64,000 bases of DNA from Lactobacillus amylovorus DSM 20531. GTDB taxonomy: Bacteria; Bacillota; Bacilli; Lactobacillales; Lactobacillaceae. The DNA lies in the NCBI RefSeq assembly GCF_002706375.1, contig NZ_CP017706.1:1612001-1676000 (forward strand), given 5' to 3'. A model generated the notes under the pieces. It saw only the letters and a list, made by a program, of their open reading frames with translations, did not search any database and was not told the origin of the DNA. The position numbers were made by a program, and so were the translations under genes. Shown piece by piece: positions 32,258-40,944 of this stretch. Position 1 is the first letter of the stretch. Each line of letters begins with the position of its first letter.

Positions 32258-32758
32258 ATGATTATTAAACCACTAATTTCTGAAGATGAAGCAAAAGAAA
32301 CAAGTCGACTTTTTCAAAAATGTTGGCAAAATACATATAAAGATATATTGCCAGATGTATTTTTAGATAATATTACTGAAAATGCATGGGTTAAACGGTT
32401 GAATGAAAGTGGCCGTCACAATTTAATTTTTATTGATGATGACAATAAAATTCGTGCTGCGGTGAGCTATGGTCGCCCGCGTGATACTCGCATGCTAGGG
32501 TGCGGCGAATTAATGGCTTTATATGTTGAACCAGATTTCCAAGCCTTTAATATCGGAAAAACTTTGCTTAATGCTGCCGAAAATGAATTGAAAAAGATGG
32601 GTTACGGCAAGATCTATCTGTGGTGCATTGATGGAGATGAAAATGCACGACAATTTTTTGAACATTTTGGCTGGGTTAATAATGCTACCGAAAAGTTTGT
32701 GGAAATTGCTGGAAAAGAATACAAGTACTTGCTATATCAAAAGAATTTGCATGATTAA
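32258..32758 (+). CDS. GNAT-family N-acetyltransferase
   Basis: 166 aa. Standard GNAT fold: N-terminal LISEDEAKETSRLFQKCW, beta-4 LMALYVEPDFQ and the acetyl-CoA loop FNIGKTLLNAAENELKKM near residue 95, then a C-terminal WCIDGDENARQFFEHFGW. Substrate unknown. Starts four bases after the duplicate rlmD end, which hints that it was originally the downstream neighbour of rlmD. Followed by a terminator. Confidence 0.85.
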   Translation: MIIKPLISEDEAKETSRLFQKCWQNTYKDILPDVFLDNITENAWVKRLNESGRHNLIFIDDDNKIRAAVSYGRPRDTRMLGCGELMALYVEPDFQAFNIGKTLLNAAENELKKMGYGKIYLWCIDGDENARQFFEHFGWVNNATEKFVEIAGKEYKYLLYQKNLHD

Positions 32759-32770
32759 AAATTATTTGAG

Positions 32771-32810
32771 ATGCAGTTATGTTCTAAATTGGACATAACT
32801 GCATTTTTTT
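32771..32810 (+). terminator. Terminator after the acetyltransferase
   Basis: ATGCAGTTATGT pairs with ACATAACTGCAT and runs into T residues. Confidence 0.87.
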
Positions 32811-32821
32811 GCAAAAAAGAC

Positions 32822-32849
32822 TTGCGCTTTTATCTCACTTTAGTATAAT
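32822..32849 (+). promoter_or_regulatory. Promoter of the tRNA cluster
   Basis: -35 TTGCGC (32822-32827), 16-base spacer, perfect -10 TATAAT (32844-32849), 18 bases before tRNA-Ser. Confidence 0.68.
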
Positions 32850-32866
32850 AGTATCTGTTCGGCTAT

Positions 32867-32953
32867 GGAGGATTACCCAAGTGGCTTAAGGGGACGGTTT
32901 TGAAAACCGTTAGGCGGTTCTGCCGCGCGTGGGTTCAAATCCCACATCCTCCT
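32867..32953 (+). tRNA. tRNA-Ser (anticodon TGA)
   Basis: Acceptor GGAGGAT/ATCCTCC, anticodon stem ACGGT/ACCGT with loop TTTGAAA (anticodon TGA), long variable arm and TTCAAAT T-loop. First of four tandem tRNAs. Confidence 0.92.
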
Positions 32954-32959
32954 CTGATT

Positions 32960-33033
32960 GGTCCATTGGAGCAGTGGCTTATCTCGCCTCCCTGTCACGG
33001 AGGAGATCGTGGGTTCAAATCCCACATGGACCG
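32960..33033 (+). tRNA. tRNA-Asp (anticodon GTC)
   Basis: Acceptor GGTCCAT/ATGGACC with discriminator G; anticodon arm CTCCCTGTCACGGAG carries GTC; T-loop TTCAAAT. Confidence 0.93.
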
Positions 33034-33038
33034 TTTAT

Positions 33039-33112
33039 GGCGGAATTGGTGAAGGGGTTAACACACTGGTTTGTGGATCCAGCATGCGTGGGTTCGAATC
33101 CCACATTCCGCC
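33039..33112 (+). tRNA. tRNA-His (anticodon GTG)
   Basis: GCGGAAT/ATTCCGC acceptor with the extra G(-1) at 33039 facing C73, the identity element of tRNA-His; anticodon arm CTGGTTTGTGGATCCAG with GTG; T-loop TTCGAAT. Confidence 0.93.
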
Positions 33113-33119
33113 CCATAAT

Positions 33120-33192
33120 GGAGGATTAGCTCAGCTGGGAGAGCATCTGCCTTACAAGCAGGAGGTCACAGGTTCGAGCCCTGTATCCTCCA
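33120..33192 (+). tRNA. tRNA-Val (anticodon TAC)
   Basis: Acceptor GGAGGAT/ATCCTCC with discriminator A; anticodon stem TCTGC/GCAGG around CTTACAA (anticodon TAC); T-loop TTCGAGC. Confidence 0.93.
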
Positions 33193-33199
33193 TATTTTT

Positions 33200-33238
33200 T
33201 TACTCTTATTATCGCTGATAATAGGAGTTTTTGTTTTT
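33200..33238 (+). terminator. Terminator after the tRNA cluster
   Basis: CTCTTATTATC and GATAATAGGAG pair (one wobble) around GCT, then TTTTTG. Confidence 0.8.
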
Positions 33239-33254
33239 TAAAGGGGAAAGTTGA

Positions 33255-34721
33255 ATGAATAAAAAACAAATTACAATGGTTACGATTGCCCTGATGCTTG
33301 GGAATGTAATGTCAGGACTTGATGGAACAATTATTAATACTGCAATTCCGACAATTGTGGCAGCTTTGCATGGGATTCAGTTTATGGGCTGGATTGTGGC
33401 GATTTTTTTATTAGGGATGTCGATTTCGATCCCAATTTGGACTAAGATTGGTGAGAAAATCACTAATAAAAAGGCCTTTGAAATTTCTCTAGTATTATTT
33501 GTGCTTGGAGCTGCTTTGCAGGGAATAGTACCAAATATCATCTTTTTCTTGTGTTCTAGATTCATTATGGGGATCGGCGCAGGTGGCATGGGATCTCTTC
33601 CTTACATTATTGCCGGTTACGTTTTTAAAAATATTAAAACTAGAACAAAGGTCCTTGGCTACTTGATTGCTAGCTGGAATGGTGCTGCAATTTTAGGACC
33701 ATTAGTTGGTGGTTGGCTGATCGATGCCTTTTCTTGGCACTGGGTCTTCTATATTAATATTCCAATTGGTTTGATAGCATTAATCATTTGCCTTATCTAC
33801 TACAAGCCTGTTACACCAGAAAAAACACCAGTCTTCGATATTCCTGGTGCTGGTTTGTTAGTTATTGGCTTGCTTTTATTCTTGATGGGTATTCAATTAG
33901 TTGGCTTAACTGCTAATTGGATTGTGATTAGTTTGATTATCATCAGTCTAGTATTTATTGTTCTCTTCTTTATTCGAGAGAATCATGCAGCTAATCCAAT
34001 CATCCCAGTATCTTTGTTTAAAAATAAAGATTTAGATGGTGACTTTCTTTTATTTGCCTTTACTTGGGGTGCATTTATTGCAGTTAACACCTACATGCCA
34101 ATGTGGGCTCAAGCATTGCTTGGTTTATCTGCACTTTTAGGTGGGATGACTTTGATTCCTAATTCAATCGTGGAAATCATAGCCTCTCAAAGTGTAGCGG
34201 CTATTCAAGAGCACATGAGTACATTTAAATTAGCCTTAATCGGAATCATTGCAATGATGATTTCATCAGCTGGGTTATTTTTAGCAGATATCCATACACC
34301 GGTACAGATGCTGACCTTTATCGGTGCATTTTCAGGAATCGGTGTTGGCTTTATCTTCGTTGCTATGCAATTGAAGGTTCAACTTGATGCTGGATTGAAA
34401 AATATGGCTACGGCTACTTCAACTTCATATTTGATTAGAATTTTGGCTCAAACCGTCATGGCAGCTGTGTACGGCGTAATTATGAACTTGAACTTGGCAA
34501 GCGGCGTTCATACATATAAGGGCATTACGATGGCAATGATGAACAAGTTAAGTGATGCAAAAAGTGCCAAATTATTGCCTCAGGAATTGGTACCAACAAT
34601 GAGAACAATTTTCCATGCGGGGATTAAAGAGATTATGTTGGTATCGTTAATTTTGTTAATCATCGCTTTTGTGTTGAATTTCTACTTTAACTTTGGTAAA
34701 AAGCGTAAGAAACTACAATAA
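33255..34721 (+). CDS. DHA2-type (14-TM) MFS drug/H+ antiporter
   Basis: 488 aa, about 14 membrane helices. Motifs of the DHA2 (EmrB/QacA) family: N-terminal LDGTIINTAIPTIV (motif D1), GAGGMGSLPYIIAGY, and ILGPLVGGWLIDAFSWHWVF (motif C, the antiporter signature) near residue 150. Exports small hydrophobic compounds using the proton gradient. A close paralogue lies at 45117. It converges with a TetR gene that faces the oleate hydratase gene, so fatty-acid efflux is a possible but untested role. Confidence 0.9.
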   Translation: MNKKQITMVTIALMLGNVMSGLDGTIINTAIPTIVAALHGIQFMGWIVAIFLLGMSISIPIWTKIGEKITNKKAFEISLVLFVLGAALQGIVPNIIFFLCSRFIMGIGAGGMGSLPYIIAGYVFKNIKTRTKVLGYLIASWNGAAILGPLVGGWLIDAFSWHWVFYINIPIGLIALIICLIYYKPVTPEKTPVFDIPGAGLLVIGLLLFLMGIQLVGLTANWIVISLIIISLVFIVLFFIRENHAANPIIPVSLFKNKDLDGDFLLFAFTWGAFIAVNTYMPMWAQALLGLSALLGGMTLIPNSIVEIIASQSVAAIQEHMSTFKLALIGIIAMMISSAGLFLADIHTPVQMLTFIGAFSGIGVGFIFVAMQLKVQLDAGLKNMATATSTSYLIRILAQTVMAAVYGVIMNLNLASGVHTYKGITMAMMNKLSDAKSAKLLPQELVPTMRTIFHAGIKEIMLVSLILLIIAFVLNFYFNFGKKRKKLQ

Positions 34722-34728
34722 TAAGACA

Positions 34729-35241
34729 TTAAAGCATAATGTGTTTTTCCGCATAATTAATTAAATCTTCTAGTGGAGTAGCATAATCTTGCTTCACCCA
34801 CCAGATTAAAAGCATGTAAATTCCGCCGGATTGGTAGGCAATTGCATAATCTGGCAAATTTAAGTCAGGGTGGTAGACATTAAGCAGCTTTTTTAAGTAG
34901 CGAGTTTGAAAGTTTAATAGACTCCCTTCAAAGCCAGCGTCTAATAAGATTTTCATGACCTTGGGATTTCCTTTGAAAAAAGTTAGGTAAGCTACTAACT
35001 GCTTGGTCAATGTTTTCAATTTGTGTTCATTGATATCGACAATGAATTTTTTATATTGATTAGCCAAAAATAGCATTAATACATCGTTTTTTTGGCTGTA
35101 GTTACGATAAAAAGAAGTTCGAGAAACATGAGCTTTACGCGTAATTTCTGCAATGGAAATTTCTGCGTAAGGCTTTTTTTGTAATAAATAAAATAAAGCT
35201 TTTTCTATATGTTGCTGCGTGTGCAGGCTTTTCATATTCAT
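34729..35241 (-). CDS. TetR-family regulator (170 aa)
   Basis: N-terminal helix-turn-helix: HIEKALFYLLQKKPYAEISI then AEITRKAHVSRTSFYRNYSQK (recognition helix about residues 33-45). The C-terminal ligand domain is short and of the TetR_C type seen in lactic acid bacteria. It is divergent from oleate hydratase with a 109-base gap holding a promoter and a 6-2-6 palindrome, so it most likely represses that gene and senses an unsaturated fatty acid or similar lipid. The ligand is inferred from the context only. Confidence 0.85.
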   Translation of the reverse strand: MNMKSLHTQQHIEKALFYLLQKKPYAEISIAEITRKAHVSRTSFYRNYSQKNDVLMLFLANQYKKFIVDINEHKLKTLTKQLVAYLTFFKGNPKVMKILLDAGFEGSLLNFQTRYLKKLLNVYHPDLNLPDYAIAYQSGGIYMLLIWWVKQDYATPLEDLINYAEKHIML

Positions 35242-35269
35242 AAAAAATCATCCTTTGATTAGTTTTAAT

Positions 35270-35298
35270 TTGACAAATGATATCGCTTACACTATCAT
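35270..35298 (+). promoter_or_regulatory. Promoter of oleate hydratase
   Basis: -35 TTGACA (35270-35275), 17 bases, -10 TATCAT (35293-35298). Confidence 0.78.
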
Positions 35299-35312
35299 TA
35301 TAGCTGCAAATA

Positions 35313-35326
35313 GTTACAGGTGTAAC
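35313..35326. promoter_or_regulatory. Putative TetR operator
   Basis: GTTACA-GG-TGTAAC, a perfect 6-bp inverted repeat with a two-base centre, 15 bases downstream of the ohyA -10 and 25 bases before the start codon. This is where a TetR repressor would block transcription. Confidence 0.6.
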
Positions 35327-35350
35327 AATTATTTGAAAGAAGTGTAAATT

Positions 35351-37123
35351 ATGCATTATAGCAATGGTAATTATGAAGCATTTGTAAAGGCTGAAAAGCC
35401 AAAAGACGTTGATCAAAAATCTGCATATATTGTTGGATCAGGCTTAGCTGCTCTTGCCAGCGCTGTATTTTTGATCCGTGATGGTCAAATGAAGGGCAAT
35501 AGAATTCATATCTTTGAAGAATTGTCACTCCCTGGCGGTTCAATGGATGGTATTTATAGCAAAGAAAAAGAAAGTTATATCATCCGTGGTGGTCGTGAAA
35601 TGGAACCACACTTTGAATGTTTATGGGACTTGTTCAGATCAATTCCTTCAACTGAACATGAAGGCGAATCAATTTTGGATGAATTCTATCGTTTGAATAG
35701 AAAAGATCCAAGCTATGCTAAAACTCGTGTCATCATCAATCGCGGTGAGGCTCTTCCAACTGATGGTCAACTTTTGTTAACACCTAAGGCAGTAAAGGAA
35801 ATCGTTGATCTTTGCTTAACACCTGAAAAAGATTTGCAAAACAAGAAGATTAACGAAGTCTTTACCAAGGAATTCTTCCAATCCAACTTCTGGCTTTACT
35901 GGTCAACTATGTTTGCCTTTGAACCATGGGCAAGTGCAATGGAAATGCGTCGTTACTTAATGCGTTTCGTTCAACACGTTGCTACATTGAAGAACTTATC
36001 ATCACTTCGCTTTACTAAGTATAACCAATATGAATCATTAATTCTGCCAATGGTTAAATATTTAAAGAGCCATGGCGTACAATTCCACTATGATACGGTG
36101 GTAGATAATATCTTTGTTAACCGTTCAAATGGTGAAAAGGTTGCTAAACAAATTATCTTAACTGAAAAAGGTGAGAGAAAGACAATCGATTTGACCGAAA
36201 ATGACCTCGTCTTTGTTACTAACGGTTCTATCACTGAAAGCACCACTTATGGTGATAACTTCCACCCAGCTCCAGAAGAGCATGAATTAGGCGCTAGCTG
36301 GCAATTATGGAAGAACTTGGCAGCCCAAGATTCCGACTTTGGTCATCCAGATGTCTTCTGCAAAGATATTCCGAAGGCTAACTGGAGAATGTCAGCTACG
36401 ATTACCTTTAAGAATGACGATATTGTGCCATTTATTGAAGCTGTTAATAAGAAGGATCCACACAGCGGCTCAATTGTTACTAGTGGTCCAACTACGATTA
36501 AAGATTCTAACTGGTTATTAGGTTACTCAATTAGTCGTCAACCACACTTTAAGGCACAAAAGCCTAATGAATTGATTGTTTGGCTTTATGGTTTGTTCTC
36601 AGATACTAAGGGTAATTATGTTGAAAAGACCATGCCTGACTGTAACGGTATCGAATTGTGTGAAGAATGGCTTTACCACATGGGTGTTCCTGAAGAAAGA
36701 ATTCCTGAAATGGCTGCAGCTGCAGCTACTATTCCAGCACACATGCCATACATCACTTCATACTTCATGCCTAGAGCATTAGGTGACAGACCAAAGGTTG
36801 TCCCAGATCATTCTAAGAACTTGGCCTTCATTGGTAACTTTGCTGAGACTCCAAGAGACACTGTCTTCACCACTGAATACTCTGTCAGAACTGCCATGGA
36901 AGCTGTTTATACCTTGCTTGATATTGATCGTGGTGTGCCAGAAGTATTCGCATCCGCATTCGATGTCAGAATGCTCATGAACGCAATGTACTACTTGAAC
37001 GATCAAAAGAAGCTTGAGGACCTTGATTTGCCAATGGGTGAGAAGTTGGCAATTAAGGGGATGCTCAAGAAGGTTAAAGGCACCTACGTAGAAGAATTGC
37101 TTAAGAAGTACAAGTTGATTTAA
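35351..37123 (+). CDS. ohyA: Oleate hydratase (FAD-dependent fatty acid double-bond hydratase)
   Basis: 590 aa, standard for the myosin-cross-reactive antigen family. The FAD-binding [20 protein letters not shown] lies near residues 25-44, the highly conserved [17 protein letters not shown] near 77-93 contains the water-activating glutamate, and [18 protein letters not shown] near 500 is part of the lid region. Adds water to the cis-9 double bond of oleic, linoleic and related acids, giving hydroxy fatty acids and detoxifying them for the cell. Bound peripherally at the membrane. Divergent from its probable TetR regulator and ends in a terminator. Confidence 0.96.
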   Translation: MHYSNGNYEAFVKAEKPKDVDQKSAYIVGSGLAALASAVFLIRDGQMKGNRIHIFEELSLPGGSMDGIYSKEKESYIIRGGREMEPHFECLWDLFRSIPSTEHEGESILDEFYRLNRKDPSYAKTRVIINRGEALPTDGQLLLTPKAVKEIVDLCLTPEKDLQNKKINEVFTKEFFQSNFWLYWSTMFAFEPWASAMEMRRYLMRFVQHVATLKNLSSLRFTKYNQYESLILPMVKYLKSHGVQFHYDTVVDNIFVNRSNGEKVAKQIILTEKGERKTIDLTENDLVFVTNGSITESTTYGDNFHPAPEEHELGASWQLWKNLAAQDSDFGHPDVFCKDIPKANWRMSATITFKNDDIVPFIEAVNKKDPHSGSIVTSGPTTIKDSNWLLGYSISRQPHFKAQKPNELIVWLYGLFSDTKGNYVEKTMPDCNGIELCEEWLYHMGVPEERIPEMAAAAATIPAHMPYITSYFMPRALGDRPKVVPDHSKNLAFIGNFAETPRDTVFTTEYSVRTAMEAVYTLLDIDRGVPEVFASAFDVRMLMNAMYYLNDQKKLEDLDLPMGEKLAIKGMLKKVKGTYVEELLKKYKLI

Positions 37124-37145
37124 ATGAAAATTATATAACATAGAT

Positions 37146-37178
37146 AAAAAGAACAGGTCGAATGATCTGTTCTTTTTG
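37146..37178 (+). terminator. Terminator after ohyA
   Basis: AAAAAGAACAG and CTGTTCTTTTT form a perfect stem with a GTCGAATGAT loop. Confidence 0.85.
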
Positions 37179-37254
37179 CTTGCTATCGTATTTTTTGATA
37201 AAATATGTGTGTAAAAATATTATATTTTTTAGTTTAATAGAAAAGAAGGATACT

Positions 37255-37788
37255 ATTTTAGATTCTAAGCCCGCCCGATGGGGCACAAAAGCATATCGTG
37301 ACGCTAAGCAGTTGTACATGAAGGCATTCCCAGCATGGGAAAGATTCTCAATGTTTTCACTCTTAGCAATGTCACTTCACCGTAACGTTAAGTTTCACGC
37401 AATTTATGATGATGGCAAGTTCTGCGGCATTACTTATTATGCTGAAAATGACAACACCGTCTATCTGACTTATTTAGCAGTTAGTGAGAAGTTGCGCGGA
37501 CAAGGATATGGCTCCAAGATTCTGACTATGCTGGAAGATAACTTCCCAGATAAGCAAATCGTGATCGATATTGAACCGGTAACTAAGAAGGTAAAAAATT
37601 ACAAGCAACGTGTTAGTCGGCTGAAGTTCTACGAGAGAAATGGTTTCCATAGAACAGACCAGAAGTTGAAGGATCCAGATGGAGAATTTGAAGCTTTGAC
37701 GACTGGTGAAAGATTAGATAAAAATAGTTTCATTAAAACTTTACGTCAAATGAGCTTTGGCTTTTATCAAGCTAGGGTCGAAAAATAA
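37255..37788 (+). CDS. GNAT-family acetyltransferase with unusual start
   Basis: About 178 aa. GNAT core: VYLTYLAVSEKLRGQGYGSKIL (the Q/RxxGxG/A acetyl-CoA loop RGQGYG) near residue 80, IDIEPVT and LKFYERNGF. The frame is open upstream through the ohyA terminator, but those residues are not credible. AAGAAGGA at 37243-37250 points to a start near 37255, where the in-frame codons are ATT then TTA, with no ATG, GTG or TTG until 37312. Either a rare ATT start is used, as in infC, or the start codon has mutated. Substrate unknown. Confidence 0.75.
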   Translation: MLDSKPARWGTKAYRDAKQLYMKAFPAWERFSMFSLLAMSLHRNVKFHAIYDDGKFCGITYYAENDNTVYLTYLAVSEKLRGQGYGSKILTMLEDNFPDKQIVIDIEPVTKKVKNYKQRVSRLKFYERNGFHRTDQKLKDPDGEFEALTTGERLDKNSFIKTLRQMSFGFYQARVEK

Positions 37789-37793
37789 AAAGG

Positions 37794-37830
37794 GAAGCAC
37801 TGCTGTCGCTAATGCAAGCAGTGCTTTCTT
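37794..37830 (+). terminator. Terminator after the GNAT gene
   Basis: GAAGCACTGCT and AGCAGTGCTTTC form the stem around TGTCGCTAATGCA; followed by TT. Confidence 0.8.
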
Positions 37831-37877
37831 GTTAGGTTTATGTTGTTTTGCCAAAATTAACTTGTGAGGTGAAAGAT

Positions 37878-38350
37878 ATGGAATTTAGTGATCAAATTAA
37901 ACAACTGAGAAAGGAAAACAACCTGTCACAATCTCAGTTTGCGGAGAAGTTGCATATCACAAGACAGGCAGTGTCAAACTGGGAAAACAACCGTAATTTG
38001 CCCGACTTGGAAATGTTGATTGAGATCAACTGTGTCTTTCATGTCTCATTAGATCAGTTAATTTTAGGAGACGACAATATGAACAAGATGACGCAAAAAT
38101 TGATTAAAGATACAGACGAAAATCGCAAGGCTAAGTACAACATGATTACGGCTTTAGTCGGCGGATTTTAATGGCTCTCGGCTTTATTTTCTTCTTTATC
38201 AAGGCTAATTCAGTGGAATACGTTGATAAGCAATGCTTTTTACATGAAAACTTCTATTTGATTCCGGTGGGCTATTTATTCCTCTTTGCGGGAATTATAG
38301 TTCTTATTGCCGGGGGAATAGTTTACTTGAGAAATAAACATAAGCATTAA
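37878..38350 (+). pseudogene. XRE regulator with DUF3955-like membrane tail, frameshifted
   Basis: From ATG 37878 (behind GAGGTGAAAG) residues 1-60 form an XRE helix-turn-helix (LRKENNLSQSQFAEKLHI, TRQAVSNWENNRNLPDLEML). After a linker the frame ends at TAA 38169 in ITALVGGF-stop. A second frame from ATG 38171 gives two membrane helices (LGFIFFFIKANS, GYLFLFAGIIVLIAGGIVYL) and ends at 38348. In the usual protein these are one chain, so one T was probably lost from GGATTTTAATG. The TAATG overlap would allow coupled translation as two pieces, so partial function cannot be excluded. Confidence 0.75.
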
Positions 38351-38380
38351 AAAAGAGCTCCGTAAGGAGCCTCTTTTTTG
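38351..38380. terminator. Bidirectional terminator between the XRE gene and the PTS operon
   Basis: AAAGAGCTCC and GGAGCCTCTTT around GTAA with A/T runs on both sides; ends both converging units. Confidence 0.82.
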
Positions 38381-38383
38381 TCT

Positions 38384-39214
38384 TTAACCCAAAATGTGGA
38401 AGTATGATAAGACGATACCAAGAATCAAGACGAACCAGATCATCTTAGTTGATGTAACGCCTTTTTTACCAAGTAACCAGTAGACAAGTGCAACTAGCAG
38501 TACTGGTACCAAGGATGGCATGATTTGATTCAAAATCGTTTGCATCTTAAGCGTGATCTTACCGGTATGGAAGACGTACGGTACCTTCGCCTTAATAACG
38601 GTAGGAATCAACGCACCAACAACCGTTACACCAAGCAAAATAGCTGAGTCGGTGATGGCGTTCAACTTGCCTGAAGCTGAGTCGATTAACTTAGTACCTT
38701 GATAGTAACCCATTGGTAAGAATGAGAAACGAAGGAACAAGATAATAAGATCAACAAGGATCCAAAGGATAGAACCAAGTGGATTGCCTCTAAGTCCCAT
38801 GTAAGCACCAATTGAACCACAGATAGTTGGAATAATTGCACTGAAGATTGTGTCACCGATACCTGCGAGTGGTCCCATTAAACCAGTCTTGATACCAGCA
38901 ACAGTGTCTTTAGATTTAATGCCTTGGCTTTCTTCAAGGGCTAAGTCAACACCGATGATGAAGTTACCAACATAGGCATTAACATTGAAGAATTGAGTTT
39001 GCATCTGCATCATTTCAACTAATTCGTCGTCTTTGTACCAACGCTTAAGGAATGGCAAGACAGCGTAGAAGTAACCAGGTGCCATCATTCTTTCGTAGTT
39101 CCAAGATAATTGACTGCCCCAAAGCCAACGCCAGTTAGCTCTGAATAAATCTCTCTTGGTTAACTTACCTGAATTAGTTTTCGTATTCGCCTTCGTCATT
39201 TTCATATTCCTCAC
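38384..39214 (-). CDS. manN: PTS mannose/fructose/sorbose-family IID component
   Basis: About 276 aa from 39214, but ATG codons two and five codons further in are equally possible. Family features: KRDLFRANWRWLWGSQLSWNYERM, GIKTGLMGPLAGIGDTIF near residue 110 and PMGYYQGTKLI, with membrane segments in the C-terminal half. With IIC it forms the membrane channel of a mannose-type PTS. It overlaps the IIC gene end by about 40 bases. Glucose/mannose specificity is likely from the family but not proven by sequence. Confidence 0.92.
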   Translation of the reverse strand: MRNMKMTKANTKTNSGKLTKRDLFRANWRWLWGSQLSWNYERMMAPGYFYAVLPFLKRWYKDDELVEMMQMQTQFFNVNAYVGNFIIGVDLALEESQGIKSKDTVAGIKTGLMGPLAGIGDTIFSAIIPTICGSIGAYMGLRGNPLGSILWILVDLIILFLRFSFLPMGYYQGTKLIDSASGKLNAITDSAILLGVTVVGALIPTVIKAKVPYVFHTGKITLKMQTILNQIMPSLVPVLLVALVYWLLGKKGVTSTKMIWFVLILGIVLSYFHILG

Positions 39215-39986
39215 TTTCTGTATTATTTGTGTTTGTAGTAGCAGGTTTTTCTTCTAATTTAGCAACTTCGCGTTGGTAGTGAATGTAGGCAAGAGATGCA
39301 CCTAGTAAGGCAACACCAAGCATTGGAATCTTCATGTAGGAAGCTGCGATAAAACCAATTGCTAAATATGAGATGAAACGCTTAGTTGGTAAGTATCTAA
39401 GCAAGATAGCGATACCAACAACAGGTAAGATACCACCAGAAACTTTAAGTCCGTTTGTGAGCCAAGTAGGGATGACACGTAAGATCATTCTTACAACGTC
39501 GTTACCAACGATTAAAAGAATGAAGACAGGGATCGCACGTGAAAGTCCCCATGAAAATGTACCCCAGAGGGCGTTTCTTGCGGCTGCGTCCGGATTATTT
39601 TCTTTAATAAACTTGTCCATTCTGTGTTGGAAAATGGTGTTGATGAATCGAGCAAGCACATCGAGTTGCACCATTAACAAACCAACTGGAACGGCTAAAC
39701 CGATCGCAAATTGAATACCTTTACCGGATAAAACGGCATAAACGGTACCAACGATCGCACCAGTCATAAAGTCAGGCATTGAAGCACCACCGTAAGTTGA
39801 TACCCCAAGGACCATCAATTGCAGGGTTGATCCTACAGCAAGTCCCGTAGTAATGTCACCCATAATAATTCCTGAAACCATACCAATGGCTAAAGGATTG
39901 TTCAAAATCGATACAGTTAATTGATCGATAATTACCCAAAAAGCTAGGCAAGTTAATAATAAAATTTGCCACCAAGCTATTGTCAT
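39174..39986 (-). CDS. manM: PTS mannose/fructose/sorbose-family IIC component
   Basis: 270 aa, about seven membrane segments; typical NPLAIGMVSGIIMGDITTGLAVG and QLMVLGVSTYGGASMPDFMTG near residues 30-75. The polar C-terminal tail is rich in Asn and Glu (residues 245-270) and overlaps the IID gene. Forms the sugar pathway with IID; phosphate comes from the IIAB protein encoded just upstream. Confidence 0.93.
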   Translation of the reverse strand: MTIAWWQILLLTCLAFWVIIDQLTVSILNNPLAIGMVSGIIMGDITTGLAVGSTLQLMVLGVSTYGGASMPDFMTGAIVGTVYAVLSGKGIQFAIGLAVPVGLLMVQLDVLARFINTIFQHRMDKFIKENNPDAAARNALWGTFSWGLSRAIPVFILLIVGNDVVRMILRVIPTWLTNGLKVSGGILPVVGIAILLRYLPTKRFISYLAIGFIAASYMKIPMLGVALLGASLAYIHYQREVAKLEEKPATTNTNNTESEEYENDEGEYEN

Positions 39987-39996
39987 TTTCTACTCC

Positions 39997-40911
39997 TTAC
40001 TTAATCATTTCCATGAAATCTTCTTTAGGTTCACTAGGTACCATTTGATGGTAGATGTGGCATCCCTTTTGATCCAAATATTCAAAATCTTCTACATCTT
40101 TGTCAAGCACTGCAACACTCTTGGCCACTTGGCGTGAGTGAGGCTTTGTTGACATGTTGCCAACGTTGATCTCAGGTAGTTTCACGTCGAAGTCAACAAG
40201 TTGACGAAGAACGCCAGGGTTCTTAACCAGTAATAAAACGGTTTGGCCAACGTATTTGCCTGAATTGATACGACGCGCTGCACCGTGAGCAGTTAAAATG
40301 CTGAGGTGAACGCCGTGCGGACATGCAGTCTTAAGACCGGTCTTAAGCACGTCGTTTTTAACGATATCGTCGCCGACAACCATGATGCGATTGAGTTTCA
40401 AAGCATTGGTCCACATAGTTGCAACTTGACCGTGAATAAGTCGCTCATCAATCCGCACGTTTTGCATAGTGTGAGGAGTCAAGGTCACGTTCTTGTTAGG
40501 CTTTTCTTCCTTTTTAACTACCTTGACTGGTTTTTCTTCCTTCTTCTTGGTCAAACCAACAGGTGCCATGTTGTCGATCGTTTGCTTGATCGCTTCGTCC
40601 ATTGGTGTCCCCATAACTACGGCAAGCATAAGTGGCATCGATAGACCGCTGTAAACGGCAACGTCGGGATGCTTCTGTTGGTAACGCTGAGCAGTGTTAG
40701 CTGGTGTACCGCCTGCGATGTCGACGAGGATTGTTGGTGCTTCGTCGAATTCGCTGGCTACTTTTGTAATCTCTTCAAGTAAGTCATCTTGGTTCATGGT
40801 TTGTTTGAATGCGATTGCCTTGACGTTCTTTTGTTCGCCGGCAATCATTTCCACGCTGGCTTTGGTAGCCTTAGCGTATTCGCCATGACTGACAAGTAAA
40901 AAATTTGCCAT
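39997..40911 (-). CDS. manL: PTS mannose-family IIAB component
   Basis: 304 aa from ATG 40911 (MANFLLVSHGEYAKATK), behind AAGGAGAAG; the frame opens 14 codons earlier without a ribosome site. The IIA domain carries the phospho-histidine in LVSHGEYA (about H9). A Lys/Pro/Glu-rich linker near residues 130-150 leads to the IIB domain with its phospho-histidine in RIDERLIHGQVATMW near residue 165. Passes phosphate from HPr to the incoming sugar and, in related bacteria, takes part in glucose repression. First gene of the IIAB-IIC-IID operon. Confidence 0.94.
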   Translation of the reverse strand: MANFLLVSHGEYAKATKASVEMIAGEQKNVKAIAFKQTMNQDDLLEEITKVASEFDEAPTILVDIAGGTPANTAQRYQQKHPDVAVYSGLSMPLMLAVVMGTPMDEAIKQTIDNMAPVGLTKKKEEKPVKVVKKEEKPNKNVTLTPHTMQNVRIDERLIHGQVATMWTNALKLNRIMVVGDDIVKNDVLKTGLKTACPHGVHLSILTAHGAARRINSGKYVGQTVLLLVKNPGVLRQLVDFDVKLPEINVGNMSTKPHSRQVAKSVAVLDKDVEDFEYLDQKGCHIYHQMVPSEPKEDFMEMIK

Positions 40912-40944
40912 TCTTTCTTCTCCTTTTGTACGTAACAAATAGAC

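Noticed and set aside
32929..33218. Two open frames across the tRNA cluster
   Set aside because: They coincide with tRNA-Ser, Asp, His and Val sequences; translation would be of structural RNA.
37162..37254. N-terminal extension of the GNAT gene with a hydrophobic stretch
   Set aside because: The extension runs through the ohyA terminator and has no ribosome site; not a signal peptide.
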